The translations under genes were made by a program, and so were the position numbers. From the NCBI GenBank assembly GCA_965200975.1, contig OZ241740.1, positions 1,922,001-1,986,000 of the forward strand: 64,000 bases of DNA. The letters run 5' to 3'. Source of the stretch: S5-327 sp965200975. GTDB taxonomy: Bacteria > Chloroflexota > Dehalococcoidia > Lucifugimonadales > Australimonadaceae. A model generated the notes under the pieces. The model was not told the DNA's origin and did no database searches. It worked only from the letters and a program-made list of their open reading frames with translations. This document shows positions 31,914 to 39,927 of this stretch, one piece after another. The first letter of the stretch is position 1. Each line of letters begins with the position of its first letter.

Positions 31914-32243
31914 ATGCTCGACGACCTCGGCGCAATCCCCATCCGTCTGACCCACAACGGGCAGGAGCATCACGCCATCCTCCTGCCCAACCTGGGCGTC
32001 AGGCTACAGGACTCGCATCCCGAAGCGTGGCTGCCCGATGGAGAGGCTTACTTCCCGGGCGCAGCCGCCCGCATCATCACCGGCAAGCATCCGCGGCCCT
32101 TCAGGGTGTGGGAGTACTACGACGAATCATCCGGAAAGTGGCGGCCCATTGACGACCTCCCCAACATCGAAGCGTTGAAAGACCGCATGGACGACCACGC
32201 CCGGTACGACCCCGCCAGGAAGCGCTGGATCATCCACAGCTAG
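31914..32243 (+). CDS. Stand-alone RAMA-domain protein
   Basis: The 109-residue protein is essentially one RAMA domain: IPIRLTHNGQEHHAILLPN, AYFPGAAARIITGK, FRVWEYYDESSGKWRPIDDL. It parallels the C-terminal domain of the gene 59 nt upstream, so it probably arose by duplication, and it opens with MLDDLGA, echoing the MFDDLI start of its neighbour. GGGAG precedes the ATG. It has no nuclease residues. It could be a DNA-modification reader that partners the upstream nuclease, or a remnant of a larger duplicated gene. Confidence 0.72.
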   Translation: MLDDLGAIPIRLTHNGQEHHAILLPNLGVRLQDSHPEAWLPDGEAYFPGAAARIITGKHPRPFRVWEYYDESSGKWRPIDDLPNIEALKDRMDDHARYDPARKRWIIHS

Positions 32244-32262
32244 CCGGAGATTACGGCCTCCC

Positions 32263-32775
32263 CTACTCCAGCGTCCCTTCCGCCTTGTACTGCCGCCCAA
32301 GCTTCACATACTCGTCGGCGTTCATACGAACAAGCTCGTAGTGCTTGTCGGTGAGGGGGCCGAGGACTCTGGCCGGGATCCCTGCGGCGATCGACCGGTC
32401 GGGCACAGACCTCCCCTCGAGCAGGACGGCGCCCGCCGCCAGGATGCACCACGAGCCGACTGCCGACTGGTCGTTCAGCGTGCAGTTGTTGCCGAGCAGG
32501 CAGTGGTCGCCTACCGACTTCGCATGGCACACTACGGCGTGGCCGAGCGTTACGTAGTCGCCGATGGTCATATTGCCGTCGGCGTGGCAGATGGAGCCAT
32601 CCTGAATGTTCGTCCCTTCCCCGATCAGCATCGCGCCGCGGTCCGAGCGCAACACCACGCCGGGCCAGATGGAGGCGTACGCCCCGATCCGCACATCGCC
32701 GATGATGTAGGCGAACTCGCTTACGAACGCGGTGGGGTGAATCTGGGGCGACTTGCCGGCAAGCGAACGGATCAT
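32263..32775 (-). CDS. Gamma-carbonic-anhydrase-family hexapeptide protein
   Basis: The 170-residue left-handed beta-helix protein (repeats such as IIGDVRIGAYASIWPGVVLR and MTIGDYVTLGHAVV) carries the three zinc histidines of gamma-carbonic anhydrases at His64, His79 and His84 with the usual spacing. GNMTIGDYVTLGH matches the family. The Met-rich loop motif of classic members reads LLGNNCTLND, so catalytic activity is uncertain. It may hydrate CO2 or act in acyl-CoA metabolism, like the related PaaY thioesterases. It is divergent from the B12 mutase genes with 159 bp between them. Confidence 0.88.
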   Translation of the reverse strand: MIRSLAGKSPQIHPTAFVSEFAYIIGDVRIGAYASIWPGVVLRSDRGAMLIGEGTNIQDGSICHADGNMTIGDYVTLGHAVVCHAKSVGDHCLLGNNCTLNDQSAVGSWCILAAGAVLLEGRSVPDRSIAAGIPARVLGPLTDKHYELVRMNADEYVKLGRQYKAEGTLE

Positions 32776-32907
32776 GCGGCCTCCGCGGCGTGAGGTAGGC
32801 GCCCATCATACGCCCTTCCCTCTTGCGCGCTGTCTCTCGCTCCTCCCGAAAAGGGGCGGAAGCGAGGAAGCGCCCCCCATAAACGCCGCTAATCCTCGCC
32901 GCTGCGA

Positions 32908-32913
32908 TAGAAT
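32908..32913 (+). promoter_or_regulatory. Candidate -10 box for the B12 mutase operon
   Basis: TAGAAT lies 21 nt before the mutase ATG, preceded by GCTGCGA. No strong -35 is visible. Confidence 0.35.
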
Positions 32914-32934
32914 GCGCCCCGGCCAGGAGCAACG

Positions 32935-34647
32935 ATGTCCGCGCCCCTCTACGACCACGAAGCAACCCAACGCGTCCGCGACGCCGAACTCGCCTGGGAG
33001 CATAACGAGCTCCGCAAGGCTGTCGAGCGCGCCCCGGAATCGCGAGACCGCTTCGTCTCCGTCTCCGGAAAGGAGATCAACCGCCTCTATACGCCCGCCG
33101 ACACGCCAGCGTTCGACTACGACGCCGACCTCGGCTTCCCGGGAACGTACCCCTTCACTCGCGGCGTCTACCCGACTATGTACCGCGGGCGGCAGTGGAC
33201 CCGGCGCCAAATCGCAGGGTTCGGCACCGCCAAGTCCACCAACCAGCGCTACAAGTACCTGCTCGCCCACGGGCAGACCGGCCTCTCCACCGACTTCGAC
33301 CACCCCACGCTGACCGGCTACGACTCCACGCACCCTCTCTCGGAGGACGAGGTCGGGAGGCTCGGCGTCGCCATCGACACGGCTCGCGATATGTCCGACC
33401 TGTTCGACGGAATCCCCATCGACAAGGTCAGCATCTCGCTCACGATCAACCACCCCGCCATCGTGCTGCTCAGCTTCCTCCTCGCGCACGCCGAAAAGGC
33501 CGGCGTCCCGTGGAGCGTCCTGCGCGGCACCGTGCAGAACGACTCGCTCAAGGAGTTTCACGGCCAGAAGACGTTCGCGCTCCCCCCAAGAGGCGCCTAC
33601 CGCATGACGATGGACGTCGTCGAGTTCTGCACCCGCAACGTCCCCAACTGGAACACCATCTCCATCTCCGGCTACCACACCCGCGAGGCCGGCTCAACCG
33701 CCGCGCAGGAGGTCGGCTTCACCCTGGCCCAGGGCATGGCGTACGTCGAAGGAGGGCTGCGCCGCGGACTCGCCCCCAACGAGTTCGGCCCCCGGCTCTC
33801 GTTCTTCTTCGGCGTCCATATGGACTTCTTCGAAGAGGTCGCCAAGCTCCGCGCCGCGCGGCGCCTCTGGGCCCGCATTATGAAGGAGCGCTACGGCGCC
33901 ACCGACCCTCGCGCAATGCTCTGCCGGTTCCACACGCAGACGCTTGGATCCACGCTCATCCGCGAGGGGGCGCTCAACAACATCATCCGGGGCTCCGCCC
34001 AGGCGCTCGCCGCCATCCTCGGCGGCACGCAATCGCTCCACGTTAGCGGCTACGACGAGGCGCACGACATCCCCTCGGAAGACGCCATGCGGATGTCGCT
34101 CAACACCCAGCGCATCCTCGGCGCCGAGACCGGCGTCGCAAGCGCCATCGACCCTCTCGGCGGCTCGTTCTTCGTCGAGCGCCTCACCAACGACATTGAA
34201 GAGGAGGCGCTGGCCTACATCCGCGCTATCGAGGATATGGGCGGAGGAGACGGCCTCCTCGACGGTATGTTCGCCGCCATCGACAACGGCTACATCGAAC
34301 GCCAAATCTCCGAGGCTGCGTTCGACTACCAGATGCGCATCGAAGACGGCGAGTACGTCGTCCTCGGACTCAACGAGCGCGAGGAAGAGGCGCCCCCGCC
34401 GCCTGCGCTCTACGAGCACGACAACGCCGAAGAGACGCGCCAGATCGAACGCGTCGAGGCCGTCGTAAGCGGGCGCGACGCCGCCCGAACCGAGTCCGCT
34501 CTCGACGCGCTGCGCCGCGCCGCAGAAGGCGACGAGAACACGATGCCGCGCATTCTCGCCGCCGCCCATGCCGACGCCACCGAGGGCGAGATTATGGGCG
34601 CCTTGCGCGACGTGTTCGGCGACCACCAGGATCCCGGAGTCTTCTAG
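32935..34647 (+). CDS. hcmA: B12-dependent acyl-CoA mutase large subunit, 2-hydroxyisobutyryl-CoA mutase-like
   Basis: The 570-residue protein is the substrate-binding (alpha) subunit of a two-part B12 mutase (YPFTRGVYPTMYRGRQW, SISGYHTREAGSTAAQEVGF). The residues that set substrate choice are Ile93 in RQIAGFG, Asp120 in LSTDFDHP and Gln211. As I recall, these align by spacing with Ile90, Asp117 and Gln208 of Aquincola HcmA. Methylmalonyl-CoA mutase has Tyr and Arg there, and isobutyryl-CoA mutase has Phe and Gln. The enzyme would interconvert 2-hydroxyisobutyryl-CoA and 3-hydroxybutyryl-CoA. The cobalamin subunit follows after 2 nt and a CoA ligase after that. Substrate is inferred. Confidence 0.83.
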   Translation: MSAPLYDHEATQRVRDAELAWEHNELRKAVERAPESRDRFVSVSGKEINRLYTPADTPAFDYDADLGFPGTYPFTRGVYPTMYRGRQWTRRQIAGFGTAKSTNQRYKYLLAHGQTGLSTDFDHPTLTGYDSTHPLSEDEVGRLGVAIDTARDMSDLFDGIPIDKVSISLTINHPAIVLLSFLLAHAEKAGVPWSVLRGTVQNDSLKEFHGQKTFALPPRGAYRMTMDVVEFCTRNVPNWNTISISGYHTREAGSTAAQEVGFTLAQGMAYVEGGLRRGLAPNEFGPRLSFFFGVHMDFFEEVAKLRAARRLWARIMKERYGATDPRAMLCRFHTQTLGSTLIREGALNNIIRGSAQALAAILGGTQSLHVSGYDEAHDIPSEDAMRMSLNTQRILGAETGVASAIDPLGGSFFVERLTNDIEEEALAYIRAIEDMGGGDGLLDGMFAAIDNGYIERQISEAAFDYQMRIEDGEYVVLGLNEREEEAPPPPALYEHDNAEETRQIERVEAVVSGRDAARTESALDALRRAAEGDENTMPRILAAAHADATEGEIMGALRDVFGDHQDPGVF

Positions 34648-34649
34648 CA

Positions 34650-35060
34650 ATGCCGGCGGACAACCACCCGAAGGTCATTCTCGCCAAGCTCGGGCTCGAC
34701 GGCCACGACCGCGGAGTGAAGGTCGTCGCCAAGGCGCTCGAAAGGGCCGGCATGGACGTCGTTTATATGGGGATGCGCGTGACTCCCGAGCAGGTTGTCG
34801 ACCGCGCCCAGGCCGAAGGCGCCAACGTCATCGGCATCTCCCTCCTCTCCGGCGCCCACAAGCCCATTATGGCCCGGCTTATGCAGGTCATCGACGAGCG
34901 CGAGATGCGGGGCGAGACGCTCATCCTCCTCGGCGGCGCCGTGCCCGACGCCGACGTCCCCGAACTCAACGAAATGGGCGTCGACGGCGTCTTCCCCGTC
35001 GGCTCAAGCCTGCGCGACATTCAGGCGTTCATCAGCGAGCGCCTCGCGGAGAAGGAGTAG
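34650..35060 (+). CDS. hcmB: B12-binding small subunit of acyl-CoA mutase
   Basis: The 136-residue protein is a lone cobalamin-binding domain: KVILAKLGLDGHDRGVKVVA supplies DxHxxG with His19 as the lower cobalt ligand, then VIGISLLSGAHKPIMARL and LILLGGAVPDADVPEL. It carries adenosylcobalamin to the large subunit encoded 2 nt upstream. In methylmalonyl-CoA mutases this domain is usually fused, so a separate gene is typical of the isobutyryl and 2-hydroxyisobutyryl types. No MeaB/ArgK-type G-protein chaperone is in the window. Confidence 0.92.
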   Translation: MPADNHPKVILAKLGLDGHDRGVKVVAKALERAGMDVVYMGMRVTPEQVVDRAQAEGANVIGISLLSGAHKPIMARLMQVIDEREMRGETLILLGGAVPDADVPELNEMGVDGVFPVGSSLRDIQAFISERLAEKE

Positions 35061-35065
35061 CCCCG

Positions 35066-36445
35066 ATGCCGCTCCCCTGGCCTCCGCTGTACGACCCCGC
35101 CTACGTCCCGCCTGACGAACAGGAGCATTGGAGCCCCGAGCTGGAGACGATGGCGCCGGAAGCCCGGCTCGAGATCATCGCCGCCAAACTCATCGGCCAG
35201 ACTGCATGGGCTTACGAGCGCTCGCCGTTCTACCGCAAAAGGTGGGACGCCGCAGGCTTCCACCCTGCGCAGATCAAGACTATCGACGACATCCAGCGTA
35301 TTCCCATCATCACCAAGGAAGACCTGCGCGAAGACCTCATCGAGAACCCTCCGTTCGGCAGCAATATCTGCGACGACTGGCGAAACATTCTCCGCGTTCA
35401 CGGTTCGTCCGGCACGACAGGCATCCCTACGGTCATCGCCATCAGCCGCGACGACTGGGCGCGCATCAGCGAGGCGCACGCCCGAGTCGAATGGGGCGCC
35501 GGCGTCCGCCCAGGCGACACCGTCTTCATCGCCTCCCCGTTCAGCCTCTATATGGGCTCATGGGGAATGCTCGCCGGGGCGGAGCGGATGGGCGCCAAGT
35601 GCTTCCCGTTCGGCGCGGGCGCGCCTGGTCAGACCCGCATGGCCGTTCGATGGTGCCTCGCCGCTACGCCGTCGGTGTTCTACGGCACTCCCTCCTACGC
35701 GCTCTATCTGGCCGAAACAGCCCGCGAGGAGGGCGTCGACCCGCGCGCGTTCGGTTTCCGCATCCTCTTCTTTTCCGGCGAGCCCGGCGCGTCGATACCG
35801 GCCACCCGCCGCGCCCTCGAGGAAGCCTACGGCGCCATCGTGATCGACAGCGGCTCCACCGGGGAGATGTCGCCGTGGATGAGCAACGGCGGTTGCCGCC
35901 ACTCCTCCGGCATGCACCTGTGGCAGGATATGGTGTTCACCCAGCTCGTCGACCCCGTGACGCACAACGTCGTCCCCTATGGCGGCGAGGGGGTGCCCGT
36001 CTACACGCACCTCGAACGCGCGTCCCAGCCCCTCATCCGCTTCTGGTCAGGCGACCTCGCCCGATGGTCCGACGACCCCTGCCCTTGCGGGCGCACCTAC
36101 CCCTCCCTGCCGCAAGGCATCTACGGGCGCGTCGACGATGCAGTCACCGTACGCGGCGAGAACGTCTACCCCTCCGCGGTCGAAAACGTCGTCCGGGCCA
36201 TCCCCGAACTCACCGGCGAGTTCCGAATGGTCGTCACCCGTGAACGCGCAATGGACGAGCTCACCGTGCTCGCAGAAGCCGCCGGCGCCGGGGAAGACCT
36301 CTCAAGCGTCAAGCTCAAGCTCGAGTCCGACCTCGCAGCGACGCTCGGCATCCGCGCGAGCGTCGAGCTGAAAGCGCCCGGCGAGCTCGAACGCACCCAG
36401 TTCAAGGCGCGCCGGCTCATCGACGAACGCGACCTTTACAGCTAA
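35066..36445 (+). CDS. PaaK-like acyl-CoA ligase, candidate 2-hydroxyisobutyryl-CoA ligase
   Basis: The 459-residue adenylate-forming enzyme has the P-loop RVHGSSGTTGIPTVIAIS near residue 112, IDSGSTGEMSPW, LIRFWSGDLARW with the ribose-binding Asp, and GRVDDAVTVRGENVYPSAVE. This is the compact phenylacetate-CoA-ligase layout. Ligases of this group charge hydroxy acids in Hcm clusters. It starts 5 nt after the B12 subunit with AAGGAG upstream, so it would deliver the acyl-CoA to the mutase. Phenylacetate or another small acid remains possible. Confidence 0.88.
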   Translation: MPLPWPPLYDPAYVPPDEQEHWSPELETMAPEARLEIIAAKLIGQTAWAYERSPFYRKRWDAAGFHPAQIKTIDDIQRIPIITKEDLREDLIENPPFGSNICDDWRNILRVHGSSGTTGIPTVIAISRDDWARISEAHARVEWGAGVRPGDTVFIASPFSLYMGSWGMLAGAERMGAKCFPFGAGAPGQTRMAVRWCLAATPSVFYGTPSYALYLAETAREEGVDPRAFGFRILFFSGEPGASIPATRRALEEAYGAIVIDSGSTGEMSPWMSNGGCRHSSGMHLWQDMVFTQLVDPVTHNVVPYGGEGVPVYTHLERASQPLIRFWSGDLARWSDDPCPCGRTYPSLPQGIYGRVDDAVTVRGENVYPSAVENVVRAIPELTGEFRMVVTRERAMDELTVLAEAAGAGEDLSSVKLKLESDLAATLGIRASVELKAPGELERTQFKARRLIDERDLYS

Positions 36446-36511
36446 CCCCTCTTCCCTTCCTCACATCGCCGCCGCAGGCGATGGAGAAGACCCAACCAGA
36501 AGGAGCGACCG

Positions 36512-36874
36512 ATGGGAACCTCGCGAATGTACACCGACGCCAACGGCGACACGACCTGGCAGCCGATCGACCTCAGCGAACATCAGGACTGGCTCGACGG
36601 CATGGACGCCGCGAACATCAAGTTCGGCATTCGGCCTCCCGACGTCGAACAGGACTGGCACCCGGCGCCGGCGCGGCAGTTCGTCATCATCCTCTCCGGC
36701 GCGCTGCAGATCACCTACCCCGACGGCTCGCAACGCGTGTTCGGAGCAGGCGAGGCGCGCTTAATGGACAACATCACCGGCAAGGGACACAAGACCATAG
36801 CGGTCGGCGGGGAGCCTTGCGTAACCGCCACCATCGTCCTCGCCGACCAGACTCCCCGCATCGGAGCAATCTAG
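36512..36874 (+). CDS. Small cupin-domain protein
   Basis: The 120-residue protein has a single cupin barrel: FGIRPPDVEQDWHPAPARQF, VIILSGALQITYPDGSQR, FGAGEARLMDNITGKGHKT. It keeps one likely metal histidine (DWHPAP) and a second in GKGHKT, but the classic HxH is not obvious. AGGAG precedes the ATG. It follows the CoA ligase by 66 nt on the same strand and may be in its operon. No substrate can be named; such single-domain cupins are often dioxygenase- or sugar-binding-like. Confidence 0.82.
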   Translation: MGTSRMYTDANGDTTWQPIDLSEHQDWLDGMDAANIKFGIRPPDVEQDWHPAPARQFVIILSGALQITYPDGSQRVFGAGEARLMDNITGKGHKTIAVGGEPCVTATIVLADQTPRIGAI

Positions 36875-36954
36875 GCCCTTCCTTCTCTCCGGCTTTCTCC
36901 GACCGGGAAGCCGAGGGGCCCCAACAGCGTCCGGCAGGACAGAGAGCAGACGCG

Positions 36955-37395
36955 GTGCGCAACACGAAACAGGTCGAGGTGCGCGTAGCTGCAGGCGGCG
37001 CCGACTGGCGCGGAGCGCTCGCCGTGAGGCATACGGTGTTTGTCGTCGAGCAGGGCGTGCCGCCCGAACTCGAGCAGGACGATCTCGACGCCTCGGCCCT
37101 GCACGTCGTCGCCGTCAGCGGCAACGGCGTTGTGGGCACGGCGCGTCTCACCCGGGAGGACGGCGCGCGCATAGGCCGGGTGGCCGTGCTGCCCGCGTGG
37201 CGGCGGCGAGGCATCGCGGGAATGCTGGTCGCCGCCCTCGAGGCGGAGGCCCGGCGGCTAGGCGCTTCCCGCGTAAGCCTGCACTCGCAGAGCTATGTGC
37301 AGTCGCTCTACGCCAAACTCGGCTACGAGGCTGACGGCCCGCCCTTCATCGAGGCAGGCATCGACCACATCCCCATGACCAAGCACCTCGCCTGA
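36955..37395 (+). CDS. GNAT-family N-acetyltransferase (ElaA-like)
   Basis: The 146-residue protein matches the ElaA branch: LAVRHTVFVVEQGVPPELEQ, HVVAVSGNGVVGTARL, and the acetyl-CoA site IGRVAVLPAWRRRGIAGMLV. It ends with LYAKLGYEADGPPFIEAGI and IPMTKHLA, both typical. GNAT enzymes transfer acetyl groups to amines; the substrate is unknown. GTG 36955 is the most plausible start. The upstream in-frame extension overlaps the cupin gene in another frame and is probably not translated. Ribosome-site support is weak. Confidence 0.85.
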   Translation: MRNTKQVEVRVAAGGADWRGALAVRHTVFVVEQGVPPELEQDDLDASALHVVAVSGNGVVGTARLTREDGARIGRVAVLPAWRRRGIAGMLVAALEAEARRLGASRVSLHSQSYVQSLYAKLGYEADGPPFIEAGIDHIPMTKHLA

Positions 37396-37472
37396 CGCCC
37401 GCTCTCCGCTCCCCACCGTTCGTCGAGGGAGGCCTCCGGAGAACAGGCGGCGTCCGCCCGTGAGGGGCAGCG

Positions 37473-38036
37473 CTACCCTCTGCCCTCGACGAGGGGCAGG
37501 CTTCCGCCCTTTCTCCCGGCGCGTGGGTCGCGCCTCAGCCTGAAGGCGCCGCGGACGTCGCGGACTCCGAGCGCCCCGCTCTCGATCAGCGCCCCGCGAA
37601 CGCCCGGACGCAGCCGCGACGGGATGTCCACCGCGACGAGCGAACGCCCGCAGGCGAGGTGATGCTCGTACTCGGCGGCTATCTCGTCGTCCAGCCCTTC
37701 CTCGGTGGCCGCCATCGCCCCGATCCACGAGCCGAACACTGCGCCGAACTTCCACACCGTCGCTGCGAGCAGTATCTTCACGTTCAGGTCGAGCGGGAAG
37801 AGGAAGATCGCGACCAGCGAGGGCGCCTCAACGATGAGCGAGCCCAATACTCCCCACTTCACCGCCGCGCGCAGCATCGTCTCGCCGCGCCGCGCGAGCC
37901 GCGGCGGGCCGGGCGCGTCGTCCTCCGGCAGCGCGCAGGCTACAGCCATGCGCTCGCCGAAACCGCACTCCTCGAGGAGGGTCTCGGCCTCCATGGCGGC
38001 CTCGCGCCGGTCGAATACGCCGACGACTGCGGTCAT
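37473..38036 (-). CDS. Small membrane-hairpin protein (general-stress-protein-like)
   Basis: The 187-residue protein begins MTAVVGVFDRREAAMEAETL, the N-terminal pattern of YflT/DUF1269-like stress proteins, followed by two adjacent hydrophobic helices (WGVLGSLIVEAPSLVAIFLF, KILLAATVWKFGAVFGSWIG) and a basic C-terminus. The function is unknown. ATG 38036 overlaps the stop of the dienelactone hydrolase as ATGA, so the two are translated together. An upstream in-frame start would lie inside the hydrolase gene and is rejected. Confidence 0.75.
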   Translation of the reverse strand: MTAVVGVFDRREAAMEAETLLEECGFGERMAVACALPEDDAPGPPRLARRGETMLRAAVKWGVLGSLIVEAPSLVAIFLFPLDLNVKILLAATVWKFGAVFGSWIGAMAATEEGLDDEIAAEYEHHLACGRSLVAVDIPSRLRPGVRGALIESGALGVRDVRGAFRLRRDPRAGRKGGSLPLVEGRG

Positions 38037-38797
38037 GCGACCGGCGTCGTCGCCTTCAGGGCGCCGTCGAAGAAGTCGATGAGCTTCACCCAAGCGTCCG
38101 CCGCGACCGAGGGGTTCCAGCGAACAGGGTTGTACGGGTCGTTGAAGGCGTGCTGTCCGTCGGGGTAGCGGTAGAACGCGTACGGTTTGCCTTGCCGCTT
38201 CAGCTCGTCCTCGAGCCTGTCGACATCCGGCGGGGCCGGGTTAGCGTCGAGGTCGCCGAAAAAGCCCGCCAGCGGGCAGCGCAAATCGGCGGTCAGGTCG
38301 AGCGGCGCAGGGCCGTCGCTCCCCCACGGCAGGTGAACATCCGTGCCGTAGAAATCGGCGCACGCCGAGAACTCGTCCGTGCCGACGGCCAGCAGATACG
38401 CGACGCGTCCGCCGATGCAGAAGCCGGTGACCCCAAACGGGCCAGCGACTCCGGGCATACCCTGCAGATGGCGGAGCGCAGCAAGCATATCCTCGACGAG
38501 TTCGCCGTCGCGCAACTGGTCTTTCAGCGGCATGGCGACCTCGCGGCGCTTGGGATCCTCGAACGCGTAACCAATGAGCTCGCCGTTCTCAACGTTCGAG
38601 CGATGGAAGAGGTAGGGCGCGATGGCGGCGTAACCGGCCGCTGCAAGCTCGTCGCACTTGCCCTGCACAAACCGGTCTATCCCGAACACGTGCATCGCCA
38701 CAATGACGCCGGGATGCGGGCCGTCGCCCTCCGGCAGCGCCACATACGCCTCGGCCTGCTTCCCGCCCACACTAATCTGCGCCCACTCCGATGGCAT
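38033..38797 (-). CDS. Dienelactone hydrolase family protein
   Basis: The 254-residue alpha/beta hydrolase keeps the DLH triad: Cys127 in VTGFCIGGRVAYL, Asp182 in FFGDLDANP and His215 in PDGQHAFNDP. VIVAMHVFGIDRFVQG is the oxyanion region. The family hydrolyses lactones such as dienelactone in chlorocatechol breakdown, and related esters. The Cys nucleophile points to DLH rather than a serine esterase. It is followed by the small membrane-hairpin gene with an ATGA overlap. The substrate is not known; aromatic acid catabolism elsewhere in the window makes a ring-cleavage role attractive. Confidence 0.9.
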   Translation of the reverse strand: MPSEWAQISVGGKQAEAYVALPEGDGPHPGVIVAMHVFGIDRFVQGKCDELAAAGYAAIAPYLFHRSNVENGELIGYAFEDPKRREVAMPLKDQLRDGELVEDMLAALRHLQGMPGVAGPFGVTGFCIGGRVAYLLAVGTDEFSACADFYGTDVHLPWGSDGPAPLDLTADLRCPLAGFFGDLDANPAPPDVDRLEDELKRQGKPYAFYRYPDGQHAFNDPYNPVRWNPSVAADAWVKLIDFFDGALKATTPVA

Positions 38798-38832
38798 TGC
38801 GCCCTCCTTCGCTGTACTCCCCGTCTCTCAGC

Positions 38833-39795
38833 CTACTCTTCCCGAATGACAAGCGCGGACTTGCCCTTGATCTGCCTCGACTCCTGGTAGCGGTGGGCCT
38901 CAACAGCCTCGGCGAGCGGCCAGACGCGGTCGATGGTCGGGCGCAGCTTCCCTTCGCCGAACCATGCGATGATCTGCCGGAAATCGTCCGCGGGCGTCAG
39001 CGATCCTCCCGCGCCCAGCACCGATACTGCGTTCCGGTAGAGCGCCGCCACCGGGAACGTGGTCTCGCGCCCGCCGGCGCCGCCGAACACGGTGAGCCGC
39101 CCGAACCGGGCGAGCGCGTTGATTCCGCGCGCGAGGACATCGCCGCCGACGCCGTCGACTATCACGTCCACGCCGCGCCCGTCCGTGAGCCGCTTCGTCT
39201 CTTCGACAAAGTCCTGCTCCGCGTAGTTGATCCCGTGGTCGAGGCCGTACTGCTTGGCCCAGTCGAGCTTCTCCGCGCTGCTGGCGGTCCCGATAACGGT
39301 CGCCCCAATTTGCTTGGCGAGCTGAATGGCGGCGACGCCCACCCCGGACGCAGCAGCCTGCACCAGTACGGTGTCTCCGGCCTTCGCCGCGCCCCTAACG
39401 CTCAGCGCCGCCCAGGCAGTCGTGTAGATGATCGTGACCGTCGACGCCTCGACAAGGCTCAGGTTGTCCGGCACGGCGTAGACCGATCGCTCCGGCACGA
39501 CGACGAGCTCGGCGTAGGAGTACGGCGGCTGCCGGACGATGACGCGGTCGCCCGCCTTTACGGACGCAACGCCCTTCCCTACCGCAGCGACCGTGCCTGC
39601 GCCTTCGATGCCGAGCAGCGCAGGGAAATCCGCCGCCTGGCCCATACGTCCTGCGCGACGCGACACTTCGGCGGGGTTGACGCCGGAGGCTGCGAGGCTG
39701 ACGAGCACATCGCCGTCGCCCGGTTCCGGATCGGGAACGTCCTCGAGTCGCAGCACTTCCGGGCCGCCAAACTCATGGAAACGGACAGCTTTCAT
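38833..39795 (-). CDS. Zinc-independent quinone oxidoreductase (MDR family)
   Basis: The 320-residue protein starts MKAVRFHEFGGPEVLRLEDV, typical of the quinone oxidoreductase/zeta-crystallin branch. It has GIEGAGTVAAVGKGVASVKA, the NADPH fold VLVQAAASGVGVAAIQLAK, and no zinc-binding Cys/His set. It reduces quinones or activated double bonds with NADPH. It lies 35 nt before the dienelactone hydrolase on the same strand. Upstream, the gap to the acyl-CoA dehydrogenase holds a dispersed-element copy. Confidence 0.92.
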   Translation of the reverse strand: MKAVRFHEFGGPEVLRLEDVPDPEPGDGDVLVSLAASGVNPAEVSRRAGRMGQAADFPALLGIEGAGTVAAVGKGVASVKAGDRVIVRQPPYSYAELVVVPERSVYAVPDNLSLVEASTVTIIYTTAWAALSVRGAAKAGDTVLVQAAASGVGVAAIQLAKQIGATVIGTASSAEKLDWAKQYGLDHGINYAEQDFVEETKRLTDGRGVDVIVDGVGGDVLARGINALARFGRLTVFGGAGGRETTFPVAALYRNAVSVLGAGGSLTPADDFRQIIAWFGEGKLRPTIDRVWPLAEAVEAHRYQESRQIKGKSALVIREE

Positions 39796-39884
39796 AGCGC
39801 GCCTCCTCTCTCCCAGGGCGATTATCCGCCCTCCGTCCTCTTAGCGAAAGGGCGGCTGAGACCCCCTGGCTCTTCTGGGCGCTT

Positions 39885-39919
39885 GCTGGGAGAGCGTCCG
39901 CTCCCCCAGACCCCCTGGC
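39885..39919 (+). repeat. Intact copy of the dispersed palindromic element
   Basis: GCTGGGAGAGCG, TC, CGCTCCCCCAG, ACCCCCTGG. The first two parts can fold into a hairpin with one mismatch, and CCAGACCCCCTGG makes a second small one. A partial copy, GACCCCCTGGCTCTTCTGGG, lies just upstream (39859-39878). Confidence 0.85.
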
Positions 39920-39927
39920 TCTCTTTT

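Noticed and set aside
32935..34647. Methylmalonyl-CoA mutase
   Set aside because: The Tyr and Arg that bind the methylmalonyl carboxylate are replaced by Ile93 and Gln211, and the B12 domain is a separate gene.
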